DNA of 64,000 bases from Planosporangium spinosum (GTDB taxonomy: Bacteria > Actinomycetota > Actinomycetes > Mycobacteriales > Micromonosporaceae), in the NCBI RefSeq assembly GCF_049999945.1, contig NZ_JBLYUB010000020.1, positions 62,001 to 126,000 of the forward strand, given 5' to 3'. Position 1 is the first letter of the stretch, and the number at the start of each line of letters is the position of its first letter. A program made the position numbers and the translations under genes. Shown in pieces: positions 33,677 to 42,537 of this stretch. Below the pieces are notes generated by a model. It saw only the letters and a program-made list of their open reading frames with translations, was not told the origin of the DNA and made no database searches.

Positions 33677-34546
33677 ATGTCGCCAGACTCGATCGGTGTC
33701 GTGACGCTGACCCGGCACCGACCCGACATGCTGCGGCGCGCAATGGCGTCCGTGTTCGCCCAGGATTACCCGGGCGACATCGAGCACGTCGTCGTCATCG
33801 ACGACGACCCCGACTCGGTCGCGGTGGTGGAGTCCGCGCCGACCCGCCCCGGCCTGCGCACCGTCGCGCATCTGGTCGAGCGTTCGCAGCGCGAGCGGGA
33901 GGAGTCGCCGCGCGACCGTCGCTACGTCTATCCCCGGCTGTCCCGGTTGTTCAACGCAGGAACCCGGGTCTCCTCGGCCGATTGGATCGCCTTCCTCGAC
34001 GACGACAACGAGTTCGAGCCGCACCACCTCAGCAGCCTTCGGGAGCGCGCACAGGAGACGGGCGCCGACGCCGTGCACTCCGGTCGCACCATGTGGCACG
34101 CCGACGGTACGCCGTACACCGACGAGGTCTGGCACACCGCGTTCACCTACGAGGAAGGCCGGCGCCTCTACCAGCTCATGGTGGATCGCGGGGTCCGCTT
34201 CCCCGGATCGAACGTCGTCATGGACCGAGCCGATCCCGGCGTCCGCACCGCGTCGTTCCACCCGAGCACCGTCACCGGTCCCGACGATCCGATCATGACG
34301 GTCGACCAGAGCGTCTGGCTGCTGCGCCGCGAGCTCCTGCTGCGGCTGCCCATCCCGGAACAGTTCACCGACGACGACCACCGCAACAACGCCGCTCCCG
34401 ACGACAAGCTGCTCGGCGTGCTGGTGAGCCACGACGTCCCGATCTTCTCCACCGGCCAGGCGACGGTCCGTTACTACCTCGGCGGCGTATCCAATTGGAA
34501 ACAGCAGGAAATCGTGGCGGCGGCGCTCGCGGCCGGCACACGCTGA
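33677..34546 (+). CDS. GT2-family glycosyltransferase
   Basis: A 289-residue GT-A protein: IGVVTLTRHRPDMLRRAMAS, EHVVVIDDDPDSVAV, LFNAGTRVSSADWIAFLDDD with the metal-binding Asp triplet, and a C-terminal region of uncertain alignment. The ATG at 33677 follows GAGAGGGG. It lies in a plus-strand run GT2 / GT2 / APH kinase, suggesting a glycosylated intermediate. Acceptor and donor are unknown. Confidence 0.75.
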   Translation: MSPDSIGVVTLTRHRPDMLRRAMASVFAQDYPGDIEHVVVIDDDPDSVAVVESAPTRPGLRTVAHLVERSQREREESPRDRRYVYPRLSRLFNAGTRVSSADWIAFLDDDNEFEPHHLSSLRERAQETGADAVHSGRTMWHADGTPYTDEVWHTAFTYEEGRRLYQLMVDRGVRFPGSNVVMDRADPGVRTASFHPSTVTGPDDPIMTVDQSVWLLRRELLLRLPIPEQFTDDDHRNNAAPDDKLLGVLVSHDVPIFSTGQATVRYYLGGVSNWKQQEIVAAALAAGTR

Positions 34547-34643
34547 CGGAGGCACCCCGCGCGCCCGCTGGCGGACGGGGCCGCCCGATGATTCACTGGC
34601 GCGGGCAGCCGCGCCGGCAATACCGAAGGGATCGCTGACAGCT

Positions 34644-35534
34644 GTGAGGATGCATGCCGATCAGGTGGACATCACCGCGGAGGCCGTGGCCGCCCTCGTG
34701 GCCGAGCAGTTCCCGCACTGGGCGGACCGCCCGGTGCGCGCGCTGACCTCGCACGGCACGGTCAACGCGCTGTTCCGGCTGGGCACCGACGTCGTCCTGC
34801 GGTTCCCGCTACTGCCGAGCGCCGACGCCGCCATGCGTGAGTCACTGGCGCACGAGCAGGACACCGCCCGCCTGATCGCACGGCACACCCGGTCGCTCGT
34901 CCCCGAGCCGCTCGCGCTGGGCCGCCCCGCGGAGGCCTATCCGGGCTGGTGGACGGCGTACGCCTGGATACCGGGCGAGACGGCGGGGCCGGGCGCCGCC
35001 GGTGACCCGGTGGTCCTCGCCCGCGACCTGGCCCGGTTCGTCGGCGAACTGCGAGCCATGGACACCGGCGGCCGCGCCTGGGACGGGCGCGGCCGGGGTG
35101 GTCCGCTCGCCGGCATGGCCGATGCCGTCGACGCGGCGCTGGCGCAGAGCGCCGGGCTCGTCGACGTGGCGCGGGTGGCACGGGCGTGGCAACGATGCCT
35201 GATGGCCGACCGGCACACCGGCCCGGAGGTCTGGATCCACGCCGATCTCATGCCCGGCAACCTGTTGCTGCGCGACGGCCGGCTGGTCGCCGTCATCGAC
35301 CTCGGCTCGGCCGGCATCGGCGACCCCGCGGTGGACCTGATGCCCGCGTGGAACCTCCTGGACGACGCCGGGCGCCGGACGTACCGTGCGGCGCTGGACG
35401 TGGACGACGCGACCTGGGAGCGTGGGCGCGGCTGGGCCATCGCCCAGGCCATCATGGCGCTTCCTTACTACCGGCACACCAATCCGGTGATGGCCGACAC
35501 CGCCCGGCGGACCCTCGCCGCGGCGGTTGCCTGA
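34644..35534 (+). CDS. aminoglycoside-phosphotransferase-fold kinase
   Basis: A 296-residue APH-family protein. It has LTSHGTVNALFRLGTDVVLR (nucleotide loop and a strand without the usual Lys but with Arg), AYAWIPGE, the Brenner motif VWIHADLMPGNLLLRDGRLV and the DFG-like VIDLGSAGIGDPAVDLMPAW. It may phosphorylate a sugar or the product for self-protection. The start is GTG 34644 or ATG 34650 after AAGGGATCG. It follows the GT2 gene by 97 nt and is closed by a strong hairpin. Confidence 0.75.
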   Translation: MRMHADQVDITAEAVAALVAEQFPHWADRPVRALTSHGTVNALFRLGTDVVLRFPLLPSADAAMRESLAHEQDTARLIARHTRSLVPEPLALGRPAEAYPGWWTAYAWIPGETAGPGAAGDPVVLARDLARFVGELRAMDTGGRAWDGRGRGGPLAGMADAVDAALAQSAGLVDVARVARAWQRCLMADRHTGPEVWIHADLMPGNLLLRDGRLVAVIDLGSAGIGDPAVDLMPAWNLLDDAGRRTYRAALDVDDATWERGRGWAIAQAIMALPYYRHTNPVMADTARRTLAAAVA

Positions 35535-35545
35535 CCGGCACACGA

Positions 35546-35580
35546 CGGCGCTCCCGGCGCGACCCGCACCGGGAGCGCCG
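35546..35580 (+). terminator. GC hairpin after the APH kinase gene
   Basis: CGGCGCTCCCGG (35546-35557) pairs perfectly with CCGGGAGCGCCG (35569-35580) around an 11-nt loop, 12 nt after the stop codon. There is no T-run. Confidence 0.7.
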
Positions 35581-35612
35581 CTGCGTGCCCGCGTCCGGGC
35601 CCGAAACCATGG

Positions 35613-35660
35613 TTACCAACCTATGCCAAACGGGTTGCCAATCTGGCATAGCCGTGGCAA
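35613..35660 (+). promoter_or_regulatory. TTGCCAA array upstream of the deacetylase gene
   Basis: TTACCAA (35613-35619), ATGCCAA (35623-35629) and TTGCCAA (35635-35641) are spaced 10 and 12 bp. Opposite-strand copies follow (CTGGCAT 35644, GTGGCAA 35654). TAGCCG at 35649, 7 nt after the last plus-strand copy, may be the -10. The gene starts at 35745. Confidence 0.6.
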
Positions 35661-35744
35661 CGTTGGCCGTCGATGACCGACGCGCCACGGATGGCGAAGC
35701 GCTCTGCGCACCGCGTCCTGGCCCCACGTCCGCTCGGAGGACCT

Positions 35745-36767
35745 ATGCCCTATGCAGGAGTCTCCTGGGATGAGGATGGATATCGCCTCGCCGTACTGGA
35801 CGACGCCGGCGAACCGGTGACCGCGCCGGCGCGGTTCGGCGCCGCCGACACCGACGCCATGATCGACCACCTGCTGGCGATCGGCGCACCGCCGGTCGTG
35901 GTGGACAGCACCAACGGCATCCTGGACGGCCGCATGATGGCGGCGGGCCTGCGCGCCTACCGGGCCGATCCGCACCTGCTGCCGCCGCGGCCCGGCTTCG
36001 GTTCCGTTCCTGCCGAGGTCCTCGCCCGCGCGGCCTGGCGCGACCTCGGCAGCCTGGCACGCCTGGAACCCACCCGCGGCACCCAGACCGGCCGGGAGCA
36101 CCTGCTGGAGCAGGACGAGCGGGACAGCACCGCCGCCCTCGCCGCCATGGTGGACAGCCATCGCTGCGTCACCCACGGCGACCGGAACCGGCCGGCCGTC
36201 GCGCTCACCTTCGACGACGGCCCGGTGCCCCGGTACACCGGCCTGATCCTCGACGTGCTGCGTCGGTACGAGGTCCCGGCAACGTTCTTCTGCGTGGGGA
36301 TGAACGCCGCGGCCCACCCCGACGCGTTGCACCGGATGGTGGACGAGGGGCACACCGTCGGCAACCACACCTGGTCGCACCCGTTCCTGCCCGAGTTGAC
36401 CCGGCCTCAGTTGCTGGAGCAGTTGGAGCGGACGAACGAGGCCATCGAGAAGGCGACCAGTGCGACGCCCACGCTGTTCCGCCCGCCGTACGGCTCGCGC
36501 ACCCCGGAGGTGCTCGAGTGGCTGCATCCGGTCGGCGCCACGATGGTGCTGTGGGACGTGGAACCGGTCGACTGGGCGATGCCCGGCACCGAGACCATCG
36601 TCCGGCGGGTCCTCGACACCACGCGGAACGGCTCGGTCATCCTGCTGCACGACGGCGGAGGGAACCGGTCCCAGGTGGTGCAGGCACTGCCACACATCAT
36701 CGAGGGACTGCGCGAGCGTTCCTTCCGCTTCGTCGCAGCCGACGAATTCATCACGGACCGGAGGTGA
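35745..36767 (+). CDS. NodB-type polysaccharide/sugar deacetylase with extra N-terminal domain
   Basis: A 340-residue protein. Residues ~150-335 are a carbohydrate-esterase-4 domain: LTFDDGPVPRYTGLILDVLR (catalytic Asp pair), GHTVGNHTWSHPFL (zinc His residues), LFRPPYGSRTPEVLEW and VILLHDGGGNRSQ. The first ~145 residues (YAGVSWDEDGYRLAVLDDAG, then IDHLLAIGAPPVVVDSTNGI) look like an RNase-H-like fold and are not part of a typical deacetylase. The ATG at 35745 follows CGGAGG. It may remove an N-acetyl group from a sugar; the flavoenzyme starts 5 nt after its stop. Confidence 0.8.
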   Translation: MPYAGVSWDEDGYRLAVLDDAGEPVTAPARFGAADTDAMIDHLLAIGAPPVVVDSTNGILDGRMMAAGLRAYRADPHLLPPRPGFGSVPAEVLARAAWRDLGSLARLEPTRGTQTGREHLLEQDERDSTAALAAMVDSHRCVTHGDRNRPAVALTFDDGPVPRYTGLILDVLRRYEVPATFFCVGMNAAAHPDALHRMVDEGHTVGNHTWSHPFLPELTRPQLLEQLERTNEAIEKATSATPTLFRPPYGSRTPEVLEWLHPVGATMVLWDVEPVDWAMPGTETIVRRVLDTTRNGSVILLHDGGGNRSQVVQALPHIIEGLRERSFRFVAADEFITDRR

Positions 36768-36772
36768 GTGCC

Positions 36773-38080
36773 ATGCCGACGCAGGGGCGGCTCACGAACT
36801 GGGCCGGCTCGGTGACGTTCGGCGCGGCCCGGGTCCATCAGCCGGCCACCGTCGACCAGGTGCGGCGGCTCGTGGCCGCCAGCCCGCGCATCCGGGCCCT
36901 GGGGAGCGGCCATTCCTTCAGCCTGGTCGCGGACACCGCTCACGATCTGGTCCGCCCGGACGGCCTCAAGCCGACGTTGAATCTCGACGAGCGCAACCGG
37001 ACGGTCACCGTCGGCGCCGGGATGCGCTACGCCGAGGTGGCCGAGGCGCTGCAGCGAGCGGGATACGCGCTGCCCAACATGGCCTCGCTGCCACATATCT
37101 CCGTGGCGGGCTCCTGCGCGACTGGCACGCACGGTTCCGGGGACGCGCTGCGCTGCCTGGCCGCCGCCGTGCAGGCCGTGCAACTGGTAGGACCGGACGG
37201 GGAACTGCGAGAACTGCGGCGCGACCACGACGCGCGGATCTTTCCCGGATGCGTCGTCGCTCTCGGCGCGCTCGGTGTGGTGACGGCCCTGACGCTCAAC
37301 GTCGAGCCGAGCTTCCAAATGAGCCAGCGGGTTCACGTCGGCGTCCCGCTCGACGAAATCATCGACAACCTGGACGCGGTGTTCGGCTCGGCGTACAGCG
37401 TCAGCGTGTTCACCACCTGGCACAGCGGTACCGGCATGGTGTGGCGCAAGCGCCGCGCCGGCGCGGCGGAGTCCGATTGGGACGGTGGCCGGCACGCCGA
37501 CCGGCCGATGCACCCGGTCGACGGCGTGTCGCCGGAGTTCAGCACGGAGCAACTGGACCGGGAGGGACCATGGCACGAGCGTTTGCCACACTTCCGCCCG
37601 GAATTCGTGCCGGGCGCCGGGGAGGAGCTGCAGTCCGAGTTCTTCGTTCCCCGCGACCGCGCGGCGGCCGCGCTGACCGCCGTGCGCGAGCTCGCCGGCC
37701 GGTTGGCGCCCGTGCTGCAGGTCGCGGAGATTCGCACGGTACGCGCCGACGACCTCTGGCTTAGCCCCGCGTACGGCCGTGACTGCGTGACGGTGCACTT
37801 CACCTGGATCAAGAACTGGCCCCTCGTGCTGCCGGTGCTGGCCGAGGTGGAGAAGGCGCTGCGGCCCTTCGACGTACGGCCGCACTGGGCCAAGCTCACC
37901 ACCCGGGCCGGCTCCGACATCGTCGCCGGCTATCCGCGCGCCGCGGAGTTCGCGGTCCTGATGCGTGAGTTCGACCCGGCCGGAAAGTTCCGGAACGCCT
38001 TCCTCGACGATCTTTTCCCGAACGACCGCGCGACGGACACTCCGGCCCCCGGAGAGGTCCAGGCCGCACAATTCGGCTGA
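36773..38080 (+). CDS. FAD-linked alditol/aldonolactone oxidase-like enzyme
   Basis: A 435-residue vanillyl-alcohol-oxidase-family protein: RIRALGSGHSFSLVADT (FAD pyrophosphate loop), HISVAGSCATGTHGSG (the AldO/gulonolactone-oxidase signature, with the His position for covalent FAD nearby), VVALGALGVVTALTLNVEP, and the C-terminal VHFTWIKNW and REFDPAGKFRNAFLDDLF. Such enzymes oxidise sugar alcohols or aldonolactones, so a polyol or cyclitol group may be oxidised here. The ATG at 36773 follows GGAGGTGAG. It is coupled to the deacetylase gene. Confidence 0.83.
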   Translation: MPTQGRLTNWAGSVTFGAARVHQPATVDQVRRLVAASPRIRALGSGHSFSLVADTAHDLVRPDGLKPTLNLDERNRTVTVGAGMRYAEVAEALQRAGYALPNMASLPHISVAGSCATGTHGSGDALRCLAAAVQAVQLVGPDGELRELRRDHDARIFPGCVVALGALGVVTALTLNVEPSFQMSQRVHVGVPLDEIIDNLDAVFGSAYSVSVFTTWHSGTGMVWRKRRAGAAESDWDGGRHADRPMHPVDGVSPEFSTEQLDREGPWHERLPHFRPEFVPGAGEELQSEFFVPRDRAAAALTAVRELAGRLAPVLQVAEIRTVRADDLWLSPAYGRDCVTVHFTWIKNWPLVLPVLAEVEKALRPFDVRPHWAKLTTRAGSDIVAGYPRAAEFAVLMREFDPAGKFRNAFLDDLFPNDRATDTPAPGEVQAAQFG

Positions 38081-38232
38081 CCATCGAGGGGTCAACCGGC
38101 GCGGTGATGCTCGGCCGTGGACACCGCGCCGGCTCCGTCGGAGCCCGGCTCGCCACCGGCGATTCGGGCAGCTTCCGCCTGAGCTGCGTAACCCACGATC
38201 CCGATGAACGTCCATCATGGAGCCGCGCTCGG

Positions 38233-38250
38233 TGGTTCCGGAACCATAAT
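38233..38250. promoter_or_regulatory. perfect 14-bp palindrome overlapping a CATAAT box
   Basis: TGGTTCCGGAACCA (38233-38246) is fully palindromic and its right end overlaps CATAAT (38245-38250), a possible -10 for the peptide gene at 38423. It could be an operator. The rest of the 342-nt gap 38081-38422 shows no gene and no TTGCCAA array. Confidence 0.4.
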
Positions 38251-38422
38251 CCTTCGTTCGGCTCGTTTCGATACCACCGAAGGGGGAACGTAACTGCCAT
38301 CGGGAATCGACACTGGTGATTCCATCCGACCCGCCACACGGATCCGGCCGTAACGGCATCGCACGACAGCGCGATTGCTTCCGCCGGACCGTCGGGCAAC
38401 CTTCAATCACGGGGAGATCAAC

Positions 38423-38611
38423 ATGACACACCGCATCCGACCGCACGCTGCCGTCCGGCGCACCATGCTGCAGGCCGGCCTCCACATCGCCTCACTGAGC
38501 GCGGCGGCTTTCCTCGCGACTGGCGCGCTGGCCGGACTGGCGGCAGGCTCGCACGCGAGCGCCCGGCATACGTTGACGGTAGCGACCGCCTCCGACATCG
38601 ACTGGCCCTGA
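38423..38611 (+). CDS. 62-residue exported-looking peptide ending in DIDWP
   Basis: It starts with a basic segment (MTHRIRPHAAVRRTM), has a hydrophobic helix at about residues 22-42 (IASLSAAAFLATGALAGLAA), then SHASA resembling a signal-peptidase site, and a short tail RHTLTVATASDIDWP. The ATG at 38423 has GGGGAG 6 nt upstream and a 15-bp hairpin follows the stop. The last five residues are identical to those of the otherwise unrelated 52-residue peptide at 59090-59248. Possible roles are a peptide pheromone precursor for the XRE/TPR regulators, or a small secreted or ribosomal-peptide precursor. No known family was recognised. Confidence 0.65.
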   Translation: MTHRIRPHAAVRRTMLQAGLHIASLSAAAFLATGALAGLAAGSHASARHTLTVATASDIDWP

Positions 38612-38636
38612 GCGCGCACATTGCACGACGACGTTC

Positions 38637-38670
38637 GATGCGCCGCCGCCCGCGAGGGCGGCGGCGCATC
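38637..38670 (+). terminator. 15-bp perfect hairpin after the DIDWP peptide gene
   Basis: GATGCGCCGCCGCCC and GGGCGGCGGCGCATC form a perfect 15-bp stem with the GCGA tetraloop, 26 nt after the stop. Flanking CGACGA/TCGTCG-type bases could extend it. It isolates the peptide gene from the NRPS promoter. Confidence 0.8.
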
Positions 38671-38706
38671 GTCGCGTGCAAACAACTCGTCGGCGCTTCG
38701 CCGACA

Positions 38707-38755
38707 TTTCCAAAACTTGTCGAGTGTTGCCAAAGCTTGCCAGTGTGCCTAGCCT
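38707..38755 (+). promoter_or_regulatory. four-copy TTGCCAA array and TAGCCT before the NRPS gene
   Basis: TTTCCAA (38707), TTGTCGA (38717), TTGCCAA (38727) and TTGCCAG (38737) repeat with an exact 10-bp period, all on the plus strand. Six nt after the last copy lies TAGCCT (38750-38755), a plausible -10, 46 nt before the ATG at 38801. This is the cleanest example of the motif in the window. Confidence 0.75.
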
Positions 38756-38800
38756 CGGTACGTGCCTGCCGACCAGGCCGCCGACGATCGGAGGAGTTCT

Positions 38801-40720
38801 ATGGCGCCAGCTCCCTCTCAACCGTTGATCACCGAAGGCCGCCCTGACCGGACCCTGGACGACCCGCTGCCGCTCGGTGTGGGTTCGCCCCTTCCCGACG
38901 CGCCGCTGCCCCTGATTCCCGAGTCCGTCGCCGAGCACGTCCGTACCCGGCCGGACTCCATCGCGGTGCAGTGCGGGGAGGACAGCCTCAGCTACCGCAC
39001 CCTTGACGCGTGGGCGGCCGCGATCGCCGTACGTCTCGCCGCGGCCGGCGTGCGCCGCGGTGACACCGTCGCCGTGGTGATGGGTCCGTCGGCCGCCATG
39101 GTGGCCGCCACCCTCGGCGCGTGGCGCGCCGGCGCCGCCTACGTGCCGATCGACCTCGCGCAACCCGACCGGCGGATCTCCGCGGTGCTCGACGACGCCG
39201 CCGTGGCCGCCGTGCTGACCTGCCCCACCGCCGAACCGCGGCTGCGGGCGGCCGGCCGCCCGCTGGTGGTCGTCAGTTGCGCCGAGACCGCCGCCCGGCC
39301 TGGCCCGGCCGTCGAGCCGGCACAGGACGACCCGGCCTACGTCATCTACACCTCCGGAAGTACCGGCGAGCCCAAGGGCGTGCTCGTCACCCACGGCCAG
39401 CTGGCGGCGTCCACGGCCGCCCGCCGCCTCGTCTACCCGGGCGCACCGACGTTCCTGCTGGTGTCGCCGCTGGCCTTCGACTCCTCGGTTGCCGGGCTGT
39501 GGGGGACGCTGAGCACCGGAGGCCGCCTGGTCGTGGCCGGCGCCGACGAGGTACGCGACCCGGAGTGCCTGGTGCGGCTCGTGGATCGCCACCGGGTGAC
39601 CCATCTGCTGGGCGTGCCTTCGCTGTACGCGGTACTGCTCGACGCCGCGGACCGCGCCGGCCCCGGTGCGCTGCGGTCGCTGGACACCGTCATCACCGCC
39701 GGCGAGGCTCTGCCCGAAACGCTGCTGCGCCGGCACTTCACCGTGCACGGTCACGGAGTGTGCCTGGTCAATGAGTACGGCCCGACGGAGGCGACGGTGT
39801 GGGCCACGTACCGGCGGTTCACCGGTCCGGGCCCGGTGAGCATCGGCGGCCCCATCCCCGGTGCCCGGGTGTACGTCCTCGACGGCGACCTGCGCCCGGT
39901 GCCCCGCGGCGCCGAGGGCGAGCTGTACATCGGCGGCGCCGGGGTGGCACAGGGCTACGTCGGCCGGCCGGAGGCGACCGAGCGGGCGTTCCTGCCCGAC
40001 CCGTTCACCGCGACGCCGGGCGCGCGCATGTACCGCACCGGCGACACGGTGCGGTGGAACAGCGAGGGAACACTGGACTTCCTGGGCCGCCACGACGACC
40101 AGATCAAGATTCGGGGGCACCGGGTGGAACTGGGCGCGGTCGATGCCGCGCTGCGGGCCCTGCCCGGGGTCCGCGACGTCGTCGTCCTGCCGGACGAATC
40201 GCGGACCGCGATGGAGGCGTTCGTCGTCGGCGACCCTGCGGTGAGCGAGGAGACCGTACGCCTGGAGCTGTCGCGGCAGTTGCCGGCGGCCATGGTGCCC
40301 GGCCGCATCCGCGTGCTGCCGGAGTTGCCGCTCAGCGTCAACGGCAAAGTGGACCGCGAGGCGCTACGCCGTGCCGCGGCGGAGCCGGCGAGTGAACCCC
40401 GGCCCGCCGCAGGCGGGGCTACGGCGCAGGTGGCCGCCGCGTGGGCGGACGTGCTCAAGGTTTCCGACGTCCCGCTCGACGTCAACTTCTTCGACCTCGG
40501 CGGTCACTCACTGACCATGTTCCAGCTCCAGGACGCGCTGGAGCGGCGAACCGGGACCCGCCCCTCTGTGGTCGCGCTCTTCCGGCACACCACCGTGGCG
40601 GCCCAGGCCGAGCTGATCGGGCGCGGGGGCACGGACAGGGGGCTCGCCGGCAACCCCCGTCAGGCGGTCGTGGAGCGCGCACGGGCGGCGCGGGCGCGGC
40701 GGGAGCGGGTGAGGGAATAG
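38801..40720 (+). CDS. NRPS module A-T (adenylation and carrier)
   Basis: A 639-residue protein. The adenylation domain (about residues 40-545) has AYVIYTSGSTGEPKGVLVTH, NEYGPTEATVWATY, ELYIGGAGVAQGY, YRTGDTVRW and LSVNGKVDREAL. The carrier domain ends it, with the phosphopantetheine Ser570 in DLGGHSLTMF. Pocket residues read from motif positions are D-S-A-G-I-A-E-V-W-K; the first Asp indicates an alpha-amino acid but I cannot name it. There is no condensation or thioesterase domain. ATG 38801 with GGAGG. The thioesterase gene overlaps its stop (TAGTG). Confidence 0.88.
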   Translation: MAPAPSQPLITEGRPDRTLDDPLPLGVGSPLPDAPLPLIPESVAEHVRTRPDSIAVQCGEDSLSYRTLDAWAAAIAVRLAAAGVRRGDTVAVVMGPSAAMVAATLGAWRAGAAYVPIDLAQPDRRISAVLDDAAVAAVLTCPTAEPRLRAAGRPLVVVSCAETAARPGPAVEPAQDDPAYVIYTSGSTGEPKGVLVTHGQLAASTAARRLVYPGAPTFLLVSPLAFDSSVAGLWGTLSTGGRLVVAGADEVRDPECLVRLVDRHRVTHLLGVPSLYAVLLDAADRAGPGALRSLDTVITAGEALPETLLRRHFTVHGHGVCLVNEYGPTEATVWATYRRFTGPGPVSIGGPIPGARVYVLDGDLRPVPRGAEGELYIGGAGVAQGYVGRPEATERAFLPDPFTATPGARMYRTGDTVRWNSEGTLDFLGRHDDQIKIRGHRVELGAVDAALRALPGVRDVVVLPDESRTAMEAFVVGDPAVSEETVRLELSRQLPAAMVPGRIRVLPELPLSVNGKVDREALRRAAAEPASEPRPAAGGATAQVAAAWADVLKVSDVPLDVNFFDLGGHSLTMFQLQDALERRTGTRPSVVALFRHTTVAAQAELIGRGGTDRGLAGNPRQAVVERARAARARRERVRE

Positions 40721-41466
40721 TGCAACGCGACGTGAACCCGGCCGTCTGGCTGCAGAGCGGCGCCGCCCCGGCGGACGCCCGGCGACGGCTGATCTGTTTC
40801 CCCCATGCCGGCGGATCGGCGGCGATGTTCCGGCACTGGCAGCAGCACCTGCCGGACAGCGTGGTGCATGCCGTCCGCTATCCCGGCCGCGCCGAGCGGA
40901 TCGACGAGCCGGCTCCCGACGACCTGGTGGAGTTGGCCGCGCAGATTGCCGCGGCGGTGCGTTCGCTGGCCGATCGGCCGCTGGTCCTCTTCGGGCACAG
41001 CATGGGCGCGGCCGTGGCCCTGGAGACCGCCCGGCACCTGGAGGGCGCCGGGGTGCCGGTGGAGCACCTGTTCGCATCCGGCTCGCGCAACGCTGCGCTA
41101 CCGGGACCAGAGGAGCTGGCCGACGGCGACACGGACGACGACCCGGTGACCATCGCACGGCTGATCAGCCTCGGCGGCACCGACCCTGAAGTGGCCGCCG
41201 ATCCCTATTTCCAGGAACTCGTCCTGCCGTACATCCGCAGCGACGGGCGGATGTTCCACGCATACGCCCGCGGCTTCCGGCCCCAGCCGCGGCTGCAGTG
41301 TCCCATCACGACGATCGTGGGGCGCGACGACGCCGACGCCGACCGCCGGCCGTGGCCGGAACTCACCCAGGGCTCGTTCCACGAGGAGGTCGTCGCGGGC
41401 GATCACTTCTACCTGACCGAGAATCCGCCGTTCGGGCTCATCCGGGCCGGCACGGCGGTCGGCTGA
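40720..41466 (+). CDS. type II thioesterase
   Basis: A 248-residue alpha/beta hydrolase of the external editing type: LICFPHAGGSAAMFRHWQQH, the nucleophile elbow LVLFGHSMGAAVALE, the Asp of TTIVGRDDADA and the catalytic His of GDHFYLTENP. Such enzymes clear misloaded carrier domains or release intermediates, and no integrated TE was found on the assembly-line proteins. The GTG at 40720 shares a base with the NRPS stop. The next hydrolase gene starts 10 nt after its end. Confidence 0.87.
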   Translation: MQRDVNPAVWLQSGAAPADARRRLICFPHAGGSAAMFRHWQQHLPDSVVHAVRYPGRAERIDEPAPDDLVELAAQIAAAVRSLADRPLVLFGHSMGAAVALETARHLEGAGVPVEHLFASGSRNAALPGPEELADGDTDDDPVTIARLISLGGTDPEVAADPYFQELVLPYIRSDGRMFHAYARGFRPQPRLQCPITTIVGRDDADADRRPWPELTQGSFHEEVVAGDHFYLTENPPFGLIRAGTAVG

Positions 41467-41476
41467 GAGGAACAGC

Positions 41477-42478
41477 ATGACCACAACGTCCGCATCGCGG
41501 CCGCCCGCCGCGGACCCGCCGCCCTTCGACCCGCAGCTCGACGCGCCGCTGCACGACATCCTCGCCGGCCTGCCGAGCATGACCGCGGACCAGATCGGCT
41601 TCCGGCGCGAGCGATCGGCGGCGGCCCGGATGACCGACGACCAGATCCGCCGCGACGGGGCCTTCGACCTCGAGGAGCTGAGCGTCCCGGGACCCTCGTC
41701 GGCGCCCGGCATCTCGCTGCTGGTCTGCCGCCCTACCGCGACGGCCGGCCCGTACCCGGTCATCTACCACATTCACGGCGGCGGCATGGTGGCCGGCACC
41801 AACCGCAGCCGTGAGCTGGACGGTGACCTGGATCGCGCGCAGGAACTGGGGTGGGCGGTCGTCGCCGTGGAGTATCGCCTGGCACCGGAGCATCCCGCCC
41901 CGGCAGGGCTGGAGGACTGTTACGCCGGTCTGTCGTGGATCGCCGAGCACGGTCCCGGACGGGGACTCGATCCGGCTCGGGTGGTAGTCAGCGGCAACAG
42001 TGCCGGCGGCGGATTGGCGGCCGGGGTGTCGCTGCTGGCCCGCGATCGCGGCGGGCCGCGCCTGCTGGGCCAGATGCTGCAGTGCCCGATGCTCGACGAC
42101 CGCTGCGAGTCGCCCTCGGCCCGGCAGATGGACGGTGTGGGCCTGTGGGATCGCACCTCTAATCTCACCGGCTGGACCGCGCTGCTGGGCGAGCGCCGAG
42201 GCACCGAGGACGTCTCGCCCTACGTCGCGCCCGCGCGGGCCACCGACCTGTCCGGTCTGGCGCCCATGTTCATCGACGTGGGCTCGGTGGAGGCACTGCG
42301 GGACGAGGCGGTCGCCTATGCCGGCCGCGTATGGCAGGCCGGCGGCCAGGCCGAGCTGCACGTCTGGTCGGGCGCCTTCCACAGCTTCGACGAGTGGGTT
42401 CCGGACGCGATAGTCTCGCGCGCCGCCCGGCGCGCCCGCGTGGACTGGCTGCGCCGGCTGCTCACCGCGCGCGCGTGA
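41477..42478 (+). CDS. alpha/beta hydrolase, HSL/abhydrolase-3 family
   Basis: A 333-residue esterase-like protein: the oxyanion motif YHIHGGGMVAG, VAVEYRLAPEHPAPAGLEDC, the nucleophile VVVSGNSAGGGLAAGVSLLA, FIDVGSVEALRDEAVAYA with the catalytic Asp, and the His of SGAFHSFDEWVP. It may cleave or form an ester or lactone of the product. It completes the NRPS / TE / hydrolase operon. A decayed paralogue with the same C-terminal sequence lies at 62900-63275. Confidence 0.85.
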   Translation: MTTTSASRPPAADPPPFDPQLDAPLHDILAGLPSMTADQIGFRRERSAAARMTDDQIRRDGAFDLEELSVPGPSSAPGISLLVCRPTATAGPYPVIYHIHGGGMVAGTNRSRELDGDLDRAQELGWAVVAVEYRLAPEHPAPAGLEDCYAGLSWIAEHGPGRGLDPARVVVSGNSAGGGLAAGVSLLARDRGGPRLLGQMLQCPMLDDRCESPSARQMDGVGLWDRTSNLTGWTALLGERRGTEDVSPYVAPARATDLSGLAPMFIDVGSVEALRDEAVAYAGRVWQAGGQAELHVWSGAFHSFDEWVPDAIVSRAARRARVDWLRRLLTARA

Positions 42479-42484
42479 ACCATG

Positions 42485-42524
42485 CGCAGGCGGGACGTCC
42501 CGGTTGCCGGGCGGCCCGCCTGCG
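42485..42524. terminator. hairpin between convergent genes
   Basis: CGCAGGCGGG (42485-42494) pairs perfectly with CCCGCCTGCG (42515-42524) over a 20-nt loop that can itself fold (CCCGG/CCGGG). It lies between the hydrolase stop and the end of the minus-strand gene at 42538. Confidence 0.65.
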
Positions 42525-42537
42525 TGCCGGGTACGGG

